Assembly (NCBI GenBank): GCA_934675685.1
Contig: CAKURL010000057.1
Coordinates: forward strand, 1 to 5,342
DNA length: 5,342 nt
Reading direction: 5' to 3'
Origin: an uncultured Candidatus Melainabacteria bacterium
GTDB taxonomy: Bacteria; Cyanobacteriota; Vampirovibrionia; Gastranaerophilales; Gastranaerophilaceae
Part shown: positions 1 through 5,342 of the stretch, in pieces
Layout of the letters: each line of letters opens with the position of its first letter
How positions within the stretch are numbered: position 1 is the first letter of the stretch
Notes under the pieces: model-generated
The model's database searches: none
Told to the model about the DNA's origin: nothing
Seen by the model: the letters and a program-made list of their open reading frames with translations, nothing else
Made by a program: the position numbers and the translations under genes

Positions 1-80
1 AATGCCCTCGCCTTGCTCAAGCTGGCAAGTCTGCCTAGCTTTCGCTTTGCTCGGGTTCTCCGGTTTTTCTTTTCGTATGC
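1..80. other. GC-rich, hairpin-forming island, possible repeat edge
   Basis: I count 34 G+C in bases 1-60, against 15, 15 and 14 in the next three 60-base blocks, so composition changes sharply near base 80. A good hairpin spans 19-41: AAGCT (19-23) pairs with AGCTT (37-41) and GGC (24-26) with GCC (33-35), with one bulged T and a 6-base loop. A much weaker CGG/CCG hairpin (52-62) precedes a T-rich run (64-73). Two plus frames and one minus frame are open here, none with a recognisable protein. The minus-strand frame starts at ATG 83-81, would encode a very basic peptide and runs off the left edge, with no clear ribosome binding site. The island could be the end of an upstream transcript, a dispersed intergenic repeat or a fragment of an unrelated gene. 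I cannot decide between these. Confidence 0.4.
19..41. repeat. Inverted repeat / stem-loop
   Basis: An 8-bp stem, AAGCT-GGC with GCC-(T)-AGCTT, with a single bulged T at 36 and loop AAGTCT. All eight pairs are Watson-Crick. No T-run follows directly, so it is not a canonical intrinsic terminator by itself. It may be part of a structured RNA or repeat that continues left of the window. Confidence 0.5.
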
Positions 81-89
81 CATTTGTTT

Positions 90-114
90 TTTAATTTCTA
101 TCTTTGAAATTAAA
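90..114. repeat. AT-rich perfect inverted repeat (9-bp arms)
   Basis: TTTAATTTC (90-98) and GAAATTAAA (106-114) are exact reverse complements separated by 7 bases. No U-tract follows the stem on either strand, so a terminator is unlikely. The symmetry and position, about 130 bases before the adaptor start, would suit an operator for a dimeric repressor. In DNA this AT-rich it may also be chance. Confidence 0.35.
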
Positions 115-184
115 CTAAAGCCAAAAAAAATAGAAATATAAAAATAAACTAACCTCAAGACCTAATCCAAACAGAGTATTTTTT

Positions 185-250
185 ATGAAAAAAATTCAAA
201 TTTTATGTTACGATAATTCTTATCATCAGGGGAGTAATGTGTATTTATGA
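185..250 (+). CDS. Possible upstream leader ORF (21 codons), coupled to adaptor
   Basis: ATG at 185 opens a frame of 21 codons beginning Met-Lys-Lys-Ile and ending Val-Tyr-Leu, with TGA at 248-250. The stop overlaps the adaptor start codon (ATG 247-249) as ATGA, the arrangement typical of translational coupling. The only ribosome-binding candidate is a weak GAG at 174-176, eight bases upstream. The peptide resembles nothing I recognise and has no obvious signal peptide or drug-sensing motif. If transcription began at the GATAAT near 212, this frame would not be on the mRNA at all. It could be a regulatory leader peptide, but it may well be a chance frame. Confidence 0.2.
   Translation: MKKIQILCYDNSYHQGSNVYL
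211..225. promoter_or_regulatory. Candidate Fur-family operator, possibly overlapping a -10
   Basis: The 15 bases CGATAAT-T-CTTATCA match the 7-1-7 Fur box TGATAAT-N-ATTATCA at 12 of 14 informative positions. The core GATAA/TTATC inverted repeat is perfect. The site lies just before the ribosome binding site (228-234), where a bound repressor could block transcription. GATAAT (212-217) matches the -10 consensus at 5 of 6 bases, but I see no -35 at 16-18 bases upstream (the region is a run of A). If real, the pump would respond to iron or another Fur-family signal (peroxide, zinc, manganese). AT-rich DNA produces such matches by chance, so this is a candidate only. Confidence 0.35.
228..234 (+). 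promoter_or_regulatory. Ribosome binding site of the adaptor gene
   Basis: AGGGGAG lies 12 bases before ATG 247, a longer gap than usual. The nearer ATG at 237 is out of frame and only 2 bases from this site. The in-frame TAA at 235-237 excludes an earlier adaptor start, so 247 stands. Confidence 0.6.
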
Positions 251-1419
251 AAAAAATATTAATAATCACGTCTATAATTATTTTAAGCCTTGTTTCAATT
301 CGCTTTTTAACAACAAAATACCAAGAGCACAAAAGAAACGCACAATTGAAAGCTGCGGCAATTCCGGTTGTTTCTTTAGAAGAAGTCCAAAAGAAAACAA
401 TCTATAAATCAATCGAAATCCCAGGAAGGGTGCAATCTCAAGACAAAGTGGACTTGGTTGCAAGAATAGATGGTTATCTTCAAAAAAAACACTTTAAAGA
501 AGGCGATTATGTGAAAAAAGGGCAAGTTTTGTTCACGATTGAACAAACTCAATATATCAATGCCTTAAATCAAGCAAAAGCCCAATTGGAAAACGCAAAA
601 GCGACTTATTACAAAGCTCAAAGAGACTACGACAGAGGCGCTGAGCTTGTGAAAAAAGATTATATTTCAAAATCCACTTATGATGGCTTATATTCTGACA
701 AAAAAGCGGCGGCAGCTTCTATAAAATCTGCTCAAGCGCAACTTGCAGAAGCGCAAAGAAATTTAAGCTACACAACGATTAAAGCTCCTGTTGATGGCAA
801 AATCGGCTCTTTGCAAATTCAAGAAGGAAATTATGTTTCAATTTCTTCTGGAACATTGGCAACGATTACTAAATACAACCCGATTTATGTTAAATATTCA
901 GTTGATTCAAAACAATTAGACACATTAAGACAACTGGATTTTGAACCTAAAAAAGGGCATAATCCCGTGAAGGTTGATTTGATTTTGTCAAACGGCGAAG
1001 TTTATCCAATCAAAGGTGTGCAAGATTTTTGGGATAACCAAATTTCCGCTGCTACCGGGACTTTGGATTTCAGAGCTACTTTTGAAAACCCAGATAATAT
1101 CTTAATCCCAGGGGACTTTTTGAAAGTTAAAGTTTATTCTAACCAACAAACGCAAGCTTTAATCGTGCCTCAAGAACTTGCGCTTCAAGATTCAAAAGGC
1201 AGATATGTTTATGTTTTAAATAAAGATAACGTAGTTGAGCAAAAATATTTCACAGACGACGGCCAATATGAAAAATATTGGATTATAAAATCAGGGCTTT
1301 CAGAAGGCGAAAAATATGTCGCAACAAATATTACAAAAATTATGCCAAAGGCTGTTGTGAAAGTTCAGGAAAGTGCGCAAGCCGAAGTGAAAAATGAAAC
1401 TTCGCAAGGGGGTAAATAA
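247..1419 (+). CDS. RND efflux periplasmic adaptor (membrane fusion protein, AcrA/MexA type)
   Basis: A 390-residue periplasmic adaptor that joins the RND transporter to the outer-membrane channel. Residues 4-22 are a hydrophobic signal or anchor helix. The protein contains no cysteine, so unlike AcrA it cannot be a lipoprotein and is probably held by an uncleaved N-terminal helix. Domains in order: first lipoyl half about 66-101 (ARIDGYLQKKHFKEGDYVKK), alpha-helical hairpin about 102-172, second lipoyl half about 173-208 (TIKAPVDGKIG), beta-barrel about 210-295, and membrane-proximal domain about 296-372. The hairpin tip keeps the R-x3-L-x6-S motif (R130, L134, S141) that AcrA-type adaptors use to contact TolC. 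The stretch ATGTLDFRATFENPDNILIP (269-288) matches the family signature. It is followed with a one-base overlap by the transporter gene. Length is normal for the family. Family assignment is secure; the substrate is unknown. Confidence 0.95.
   Translation: MKKILIITSIIILSLVSIRFLTTKYQEHKRNAQLKAAAIPVVSLEEVQKKTIYKSIEIPGRVQSQDKVDLVARIDGYLQKKHFKEGDYVKKGQVLFTIEQTQYINALNQAKAQLENAKATYYKAQRDYDRGAELVKKDYISKSTYDGLYSDKKAAAASIKSAQAQLAEAQRNLSYTTIKAPVDGKIGSLQIQEGNYVSISSGTLATITKYNPIYVKYSVDSKQLDTLRQLDFEPKKGHNPVKVDLILSNGEVYPIKGVQDFWDNQISAATGTLDFRATFENPDNILIPGDFLKVKVYSNQQTQALIVPQELALQDSKGRYVYVLNKDNVVEQKYFTDDGQYEKYWIIKSGLSEGEKYVATNITKIMPKAVVKVQESAQAEVKNETSQGGK
1406..1412 (+). promoter_or_regulatory. Ribosome binding site of the RND transporter gene
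   Basis: AAGGGGG, inside the last codons of the adaptor gene, ends six bases before ATG 1419. This good spacing, with the TAATG stop/start overlap at 1417-1421, fixes the transporter start and suggests translational coupling. Confidence 0.75.
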
Positions 1420-4400
1420 TGTTAAACCCAAAATTTTTCATAGAACGTCCTAGATTTGCACTTGTAATCTCAATCGTAATCATTCTGGTTGGGATTATTG
1501 CGCTTTCAAAGTTGCCCCTAGAGCAATATCCAAATGTTACGCCTCCACAAGTGCGCGTGAGCGCGACATACACTGGCGCAAGTTCAGACGTAATTGAATC
1601 CACTGTTGCTGCCCCTATTGAATCTGCTGTAAACGGGGTAGAACACATGCTTTATATGACTTCTGATTCAAAAGATGGTTCTTATTCTCTAAACATATAT
1701 TTTGAAGTAGGTTCAGACCCTCACATGAACGTTGTAAACGTTCAAAACAAGGTTTCTTTGGTTACTTCAAGGCTCCCTTCTGACGTTTCAAGATATGGTT
1801 TAACCGTAAAACAAAATACAGGGGGCGGCGGCTTGTTGTATTATGGGATTTATTCTCCAGACAACTCTGTCGATTTAGTTACTTTGTCAAACTATGCAGC
1901 GATTTATCTTAAAGACGAGCTTGCTCGTGTCGATGGGGTAGCTGAAGTACAAGTTTTTGGCGGAAAAGACTATTCTATGAGAATTTGGCTTGATAGCGAA
2001 AAACTTGCTGCTCTTAATATTTCGCCAAGCGAAGTCTCTAGTGCCATCACTGCTCAAAACGCACAAGTTTCAGCAGGGGCATTAGGAAATGAACCCGTAA
2101 TAGATAAAAAAGATATGGCAATCACCCTAAGGACCCCGGGGAGACTTAAAACAAAAGAAGAATTTGAAAATATCATAGTAAAATCTGATGTTTATGGCCA
2201 ATCTATAAAAGTAAAAGACATCGCAAGAGTCGAGCTCGCTGGCGAAAATTATGTCACAGACGGTAAAGTAGATAATTCTTCTGTTGCTGTTATGTCTGTT
2301 TCTCAATTGTCTTATGCAAACTCTATCGCTGTAGCAGACGAATGCAACAAAAGAATGGAAAAATTGTCTCAATCTTTCCCAAGCGGAATAAAATATAGCG
2401 TATTTTATAACGCGACAGATTCCGTTCGAGATTCTTTAGAAGAAGTGGTAAAAGCAATCGTTCTTGCCGTGTTTATCGTTGTTGCGACCGTATATTTGTT
2501 CTTGGGCGATTGGAGAGCAAGTATTATTCCTTTTGTGGCAATTCCTGTTTCTTTGATTGGGACGTTTGCTGCGTTTAGTGTATTTGGTTTTTCGATAAAT
2601 ACTTTGACTTTGTTTGGTCTGGTGCTCGCCGTGGGGACGGTTGTAGACGACGCGATTGTTGTTGTTGAAAACGTCCAAAGGCACATAGACTTAGGCTTAA
2701 AGCCAAAAGAAGCGGCTATAGTTTCTATGGACGAAGTATCAGGTGCCGTTGTTGCGACTTCTTTGGTTTTGATGGCGGTATTTGTTCCTGTTGCTTTCGT
2801 TCCTGGGATTACAGGAAAAATGTATCAACAATTTGCCCTAACAATTGCAGTTTCTGTGGGCATTTCGACTGTTGTTGCTTTGACTTTGGCTCCTGCTTTG
2901 TGCTCAATCTTTTTAAGATCAAAAGAAGATATGCCACAAAGAAGTTTTTATGAAAAATATAGAGAATTATATAACCACTATTGGCAAGACAAAAAAGACC
3001 TTAAAGGGCTTGATTTAGCTAAAGCCTGGGGTGAATTTTTGGCCTATGGCTGGGACGTTTCTTTAAAGAAATTTGATAGATGGTTTGAAAGAACAAAAAC
3101 AAGCTTCATCGAAGGTGCAAAATACTTCATCGAAACGCCAAAAAGAACTCTTATCACATATTTTATCTTGCTTGCTTTCTTGGTTGGCATGTTTAAAATT
3201 ATCCCAACAGGTTTCTTGCCAGAAGAAGATAACGGTTCTGTATTCACTTCTGTTCTTTTAAAAGATGGTACATCTTTATCTAAAACAGGAGAATTGACGG
3301 AAGATTTGACAAACGAATTTTTGAAAATCCCTGGGATTCATTCTGTTTTGACCTTAGGAGGCTTCAACGGGCAAAACAGTGCGATTTTGATTTCGCATTT
3401 GAACGAGTGGAAAACTCGCCTTAGCCCTCCTTGGTATAAATATATCTTTATGTCAAAAGAAAAGAAAAAACAGGCTCATCAAAGCTTGCAAGATATTAAA
3501 TCCGCAGCTAATGCGCTAAGTATGAAATATCCAAACGCAAGAATATATACGTTCGTTCCTCCTGCGATTTCAGGGCTTTCTATGTTTGGCGGCTTTGAAT
3601 ATCAGCTTTTAGATAAAGCTTCAAGAACGCCAGAAGAATTGTATGTTTTGGCTCAAAAGCTCATTGCAAACGCAAACCAAAACCCTAAGTTGACAAGCGT
3701 TATGACGCAATATAACCCACAAACGCCACAACTTATGATAAACATAGACTATGCAAAAATCATGGCGCAAGGAATAAGCGTACAAGATGTGTATACTGCG
3801 CTATCAAGCCAATTTGGTACATATTATGTAAACGACTTTAACCTTTATGGACGTGTGTTTAGGGTTATGATGTCTGCTGATGAACAATATCGCTCGACGA
3901 TTGACTCAATAGATAAAGTATATGTTAAAACGGCAAGCGGAAAGTCTGCTCCTTTGTCTTCTTTGGTTAAAATCGAACCTACGACAGGCGCTTATGACAT
4001 CACGAGATTTAACATGTATCGCTCTATCCAAATCCAAGGGAACCCTGCTCAAGGGCAGTCTTCAGGGGACGCCCTTAGTGTGATGGAAAAAATCTCGAAA
4101 GACATTTTGCCTTCTGACGCCGATTTTGCTTGGAGTGGCACATCTTTACAAGAAATTGAATCTGCTGGGCAAACAGGGATTGTCCTCACTATGTCTTTAG
4201 TTTTCGTATATTTGTTCTTGGTTGCGTTATATGAATCTTGGATGTTGCCTATTGGGGTTATGTTAATCGCTCCTATCGCGATGTTGGGCGCAGTGTTGTT
4301 CCAATATGTATTTGCGATTTTCCCAATGTGGAGTCAATTGTCTTTGGACTTATATGCGCAGATTGGTTTAATTATGTTAATTGGGCTTGCTGCAAAACAG

Positions 4401-4739
4401 GCAATCTTGATTGTAGAATTTGCAAAAACTGAAAGAGAAAATGGGCTCGGCATAATTGAAGCAGCCGAAAAAGCCATCACAATCCGCTTCAGAGCGGTTA
4501 TGATGACAGTTTTAGCTTTCATATTCGGTATTTTACCTTTGGTGGTGGCTGTGGGCCCTGGGTCAGAATCAAGAAAATCTCTTGGTGTTACCGTGTTTGG
4601 TGGTATGACGGCTGCTGCAATCTTAGGGACGATTATGGTTCCTGCATTTTATGTAATTATTCAACAATTAAGAGAAAATACAACAAAAAAATGGCATAAT
4701 AAAAATAATAAAGGGGATAAAAAGGAGGAAAATGAATAA
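1419..4739 (+). CDS. RND multidrug efflux transporter, HAE1 family (AcrB/MexB/MexF type)
   Basis: A 1106-residue proton/substrate antiporter, expected to act as an inner-membrane trimer that captures substrates from the periplasm or outer leaflet and passes them to the TolC-type channel. Its layout is the duplicated RND fold: TM1 about 11-29, first porter/docking region about 30-340, TM2-6 about 341-498, cytoplasmic loop 499-575, TM7 about 577-595, second periplasmic region about 600-915, TM8-12 about 919-1080. The proton-relay residues are all present: D410 and D411 in GTVVDDAIVVVENV (TM4), K993 in GLAAKQAILIVEFAK (TM10), R1023 and T1030 (TM11). ALYESW (936-941) is typical of HAE1 pumps. It is about 57 residues longer than AcrB, mostly from a longer cytoplasmic loop and an insert near 665-690. 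The switch loop (647-653) is about three residues shorter than in AcrB. The tail is Lys/Asn-rich. Gene order (adaptor, pump, outer-membrane factor) fits a complete pump. Metal-type (HME) and SecDF-type RND proteins are unlikely given the motifs. Confidence 0.97.
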   Translation: MLNPKFFIERPRFALVISIVIILVGIIALSKLPLEQYPNVTPPQVRVSATYTGASSDVIESTVAAPIESAVNGVEHMLYMTSDSKDGSYSLNIYFEVGSDPHMNVVNVQNKVSLVTSRLPSDVSRYGLTVKQNTGGGGLLYYGIYSPDNSVDLVTLSNYAAIYLKDELARVDGVAEVQVFGGKDYSMRIWLDSEKLAALNISPSEVSSAITAQNAQVSAGALGNEPVIDKKDMAITLRTPGRLKTKEEFENIIVKSDVYGQSIKVKDIARVELAGENYVTDGKVDNSSVAVMSVSQLSYANSIAVADECNKRMEKLSQSFPSGIKYSVFYNATDSVRDSLEEVVKAIVLAVFIVVATVYLFLGDWRASIIPFVAIPVSLIGTFAAFSVFGFSINTLTLFGLVLAVGTVVDDAIVVVENVQRHIDLGLKPKEAAIVSMDEVSGAVVATSLVLMAVFVPVAFVPGITGKMYQQFALTIAVSVGISTVVALTLAPALCSIFLRSKEDMPQRSFYEKYRELYNHYWQDKKDLKGLDLAKAWGEFLAYGWDVSLKKFDRWFERTKTSFIEGAKYFIETPKRTLITYFILLAFLVGMFKIIPTGFLPEEDNGSVFTSVLLKDGTSLSKTGELTEDLTNEFLKIPGIHSVLTLGGFNGQNSAILISHLNEWKTRLSPPWYKYIFMSKEKKKQAHQSLQDIKSAANALSMKYPNARIYTFVPPAISGLSMFGGFEYQLLDKASRTPEELYVLAQKLIANANQNPKLTSVMTQYNPQTPQLMINIDYAKIMAQGISVQDVYTALSSQFGTYYVNDFNLYGRVFRVMMSADEQYRSTIDSIDKVYVKTASGKSAPLSSLVKIEPTTGAYDITRFNMYRSIQIQGNPAQGQSSGDALSVMEKISKDILPSDADFAWSGTSLQEIESAGQTGIVLTMSLVFVYLFLVALYESWMLPIGVMLIAPIAMLGAVLFQYVFAIFPMWSQLSLDLYAQIGLIMLIGLAAKQAILIVEFAKTERENGLGIIEAAEKAITIRFRAVMMTVLAFIFGILPLVVAVGPGSESRKSLGVTVFGGMTAAAILGTIMVPAFYVIIQQLRENTTKKWHNKNNKGDKKEENE
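4721..4728 (+). promoter_or_regulatory. Ribosome binding site of the outer-membrane factor gene
   Basis: AAAGGAGG is a near-perfect Shine-Dalgarno sequence lying within the last codons of the transporter gene. It ends only three bases before ATG 4732, closer than the usual 5-9. No other in-frame ATG gives the complete signal peptide, so this start is kept. Confidence 0.8.
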
Positions 4740-5342
4740 AAAAATAATAGCTTCATTTTTGTTTTTGAATTTTGCTCTTAGTGTTCCTTTTTCTTATGGT
4801 GCTTTTTTGAAAAAAGAGTCTAAAAACCAAGAAAATGTTAAAGAAGTGGAAGCGGCTGATTCTATAAATGGCGACCAAAGGCAAAAAATGGACGTCGGGA
4901 ACAAAATTTTTAAGAAAGATAAGCCAAAAAAAGTCAAAGTGAAGGCGCAAAAGCCAAAAAAACAATATAAAATCAACAAAAAAACAATCGACGAATATAA
5001 AATCCCAACGGACGTCTACATGCCTGTTGGAGAAACGACCGATAAAGTCGTGAAATTGGAAGGCGGAGTTTCTAAATCTGTGCAGTTAAATATGGCAGAT
5101 TGTATTGAGCTTGCTCTTATAAACAACCCTAAAATAAGAGCTGCTTATGCTCAAAGCGAAGTTGCAAAATATCAAAAATTTGAAACATTAGCAGGCTACA
5201 CTCCTCGCCTCGATTGGACAAGTTCTATAAACCACAGCATGCCAGACTTGAGTATGATAAGAAACATGGCAGGCATGGGCTTTAACAAATATACCCTAGG
5301 GCAAATAGGCATAAAACAGCTTGTTTGGGACTTTGGCTATAC
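4732..5342 (+). CDS. TolC-type outer-membrane efflux protein (OEP family), 5' part only
   Basis: The frame is open from ATG 4732 to the right edge (203 full codons plus two bases), so the C-terminal part lies outside the window. The start overlaps the transporter stop by eight bases (ATGAATAA). Residues 1-23 form a clear signal peptide: MNKK, then a hydrophobic core, with likely cleavage after SYG or SYGA. Residues about 27-116 are polar and very rich in lysine (KPKKVKVKAQKPKK at 64-77), and I recognise no domain there. The OEP/TolC domain begins near 117: LNMADCIELALINNPKIRAA (119-138) is the typical first helix, followed by KQLVWDFGY (195-203), the usual start of a beta-strand. The product should form the trimeric outer-membrane channel that completes the pump. 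No lipobox cysteine is present at the signal cleavage region. Family confidence is high, but full length cannot be judged. Confidence 0.88.
   Translation, partial: MNKKIIASFLFLNFALSVPFSYGAFLKKESKNQENVKEVEAADSINGDQRQKMDVGNKIFKKDKPKKVKVKAQKPKKQYKINKKTIDEYKIPTDVYMPVGETTDKVVKLEGGVSKSVQLNMADCIELALINNPKIRAAYAQSEVAKYQKFETLAGYTPRLDWTSSINHSMPDLSMIRNMAGMGFNKYTLGQIGIKQLVWDFGY

Larger units (their letters stand above)
182..257 (+). repeat. 14-bp direct repeat flanking the leader
   Basis: TTTATGAAAAAAAT occurs at 182-195 and again at 244-257, 62 bases apart. Both copies contain an ATG followed by AAA AAA (185 and 247). The second copy is the real start of the adaptor gene. The first opens a 21-codon frame. 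This could be a remnant of a duplicated gene start, or a coincidence favoured by A-rich 5' ends (Met-Lys-Lys starts are common in signal sequences). Confidence 0.5.

Noticed and set aside
52..73. CGG/CCG mini-hairpin followed by a T-rich run as an intrinsic terminator of an upstream gene
   Set aside because: A 3-bp stem is too short, and the stronger hairpin at 19-41 is too far from the T-run.
1..141. Open plus-strand frame from the left edge to a TAA at 139-141, as the possible end of an upstream gene
   Set aside because: The overlapping frame from ATG 2 and a minus-strand frame are equally open, the translation has no recognisable motif, and composition changes abruptly midway.
104..142. 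TTGAAA (104-109) and TATAAA (137-142) as a sigma-70 promoter pair
   Set aside because: The spacing is 27 bases, far from the usual 16-18, and neither element has a better partner.
237..407. ATG at 237 opening another plus-strand frame overlapping the adaptor start
   Set aside because: It is only two bases from the AGGGGAG site, out of frame with the adaptor, and encodes no recognisable protein before stopping inside the adaptor gene.
2127..2686. Minus-strand open frames inside the transporter gene
   Set aside because: They are antiparallel shadows of the strongly conserved transporter reading frame, with low-complexity translations and no ribosome binding sites.
4753..4979. Minus-strand open frames opposite the start of the outer-membrane factor gene
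   Set aside because: They are Phe/Leu-rich complements of the Lys-rich coding sequence on the plus strand, which has a signal peptide, ribosome binding site and OEP domain.
1..5342. A new defence, mobile or CRISPR-type system
   Set aside because: There are no spaced repeats, transposase, integrase, nuclease or toxin-like genes. All substantial coding capacity is accounted for by a known class of efflux pump.

Overview
The window holds one plus-strand, tightly packed operon for a tripartite RND (resistance-nodulation-division) efflux pump: a periplasmic adaptor (AcrA type, 247-1419), an inner-membrane proton-driven transporter of the HAE1/AcrB type (1419-4739), and the first 203 codons of a TolC-type outer-membrane factor (4732 to the right edge). 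The adaptor and transporter overlap by one base (TAATG), and the transporter and outer-membrane gene by eight. No terminator lies between them, so they are almost certainly co-transcribed. The three products would form a single duct from inner membrane to outside, pumping amphiphilic compounds out of the periplasm and membrane at the expense of the proton gradient. The substrate cannot be read from the sequence.

Bases 1-246 carry no convincing gene. The first 60 or so are a GC-rich, hairpin-forming island (34 of 60 G+C by my count, against 14-15 of 60 in each of the next three 60-base blocks), possibly the edge of a dispersed repeat or of an upstream feature. After it come an AT-rich 9-bp inverted repeat (90-114), a 14-bp direct repeat flanking the leader (182-195 and 244-257), a possible 21-codon upstream reading frame ending in an ATGA overlap with the adaptor start, and a Fur-family-like operator (211-225) matching 12 of 14 informative positions of the 7-1-7 Fur box.

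The organism is a diderm (Gram-negative-type) bacterium with an AT-rich genome: the operon encodes an outer-membrane partner and codons are strongly A/T-ending. An uncultured gut lineage (for example Gastranaerophilales or a similar low-GC diderm) would fit, but that is an impression, not a demonstration.

The pump itself belongs to a well-known class and I see no new type of system. The features that stand out are local: a longer cytoplasmic loop and an inserted segment in the porter region of the transporter, a shortened and less aromatic switch-loop/binding-pocket region, a long lysine-rich stretch ahead of the TolC-like domain, and the unusual leader.
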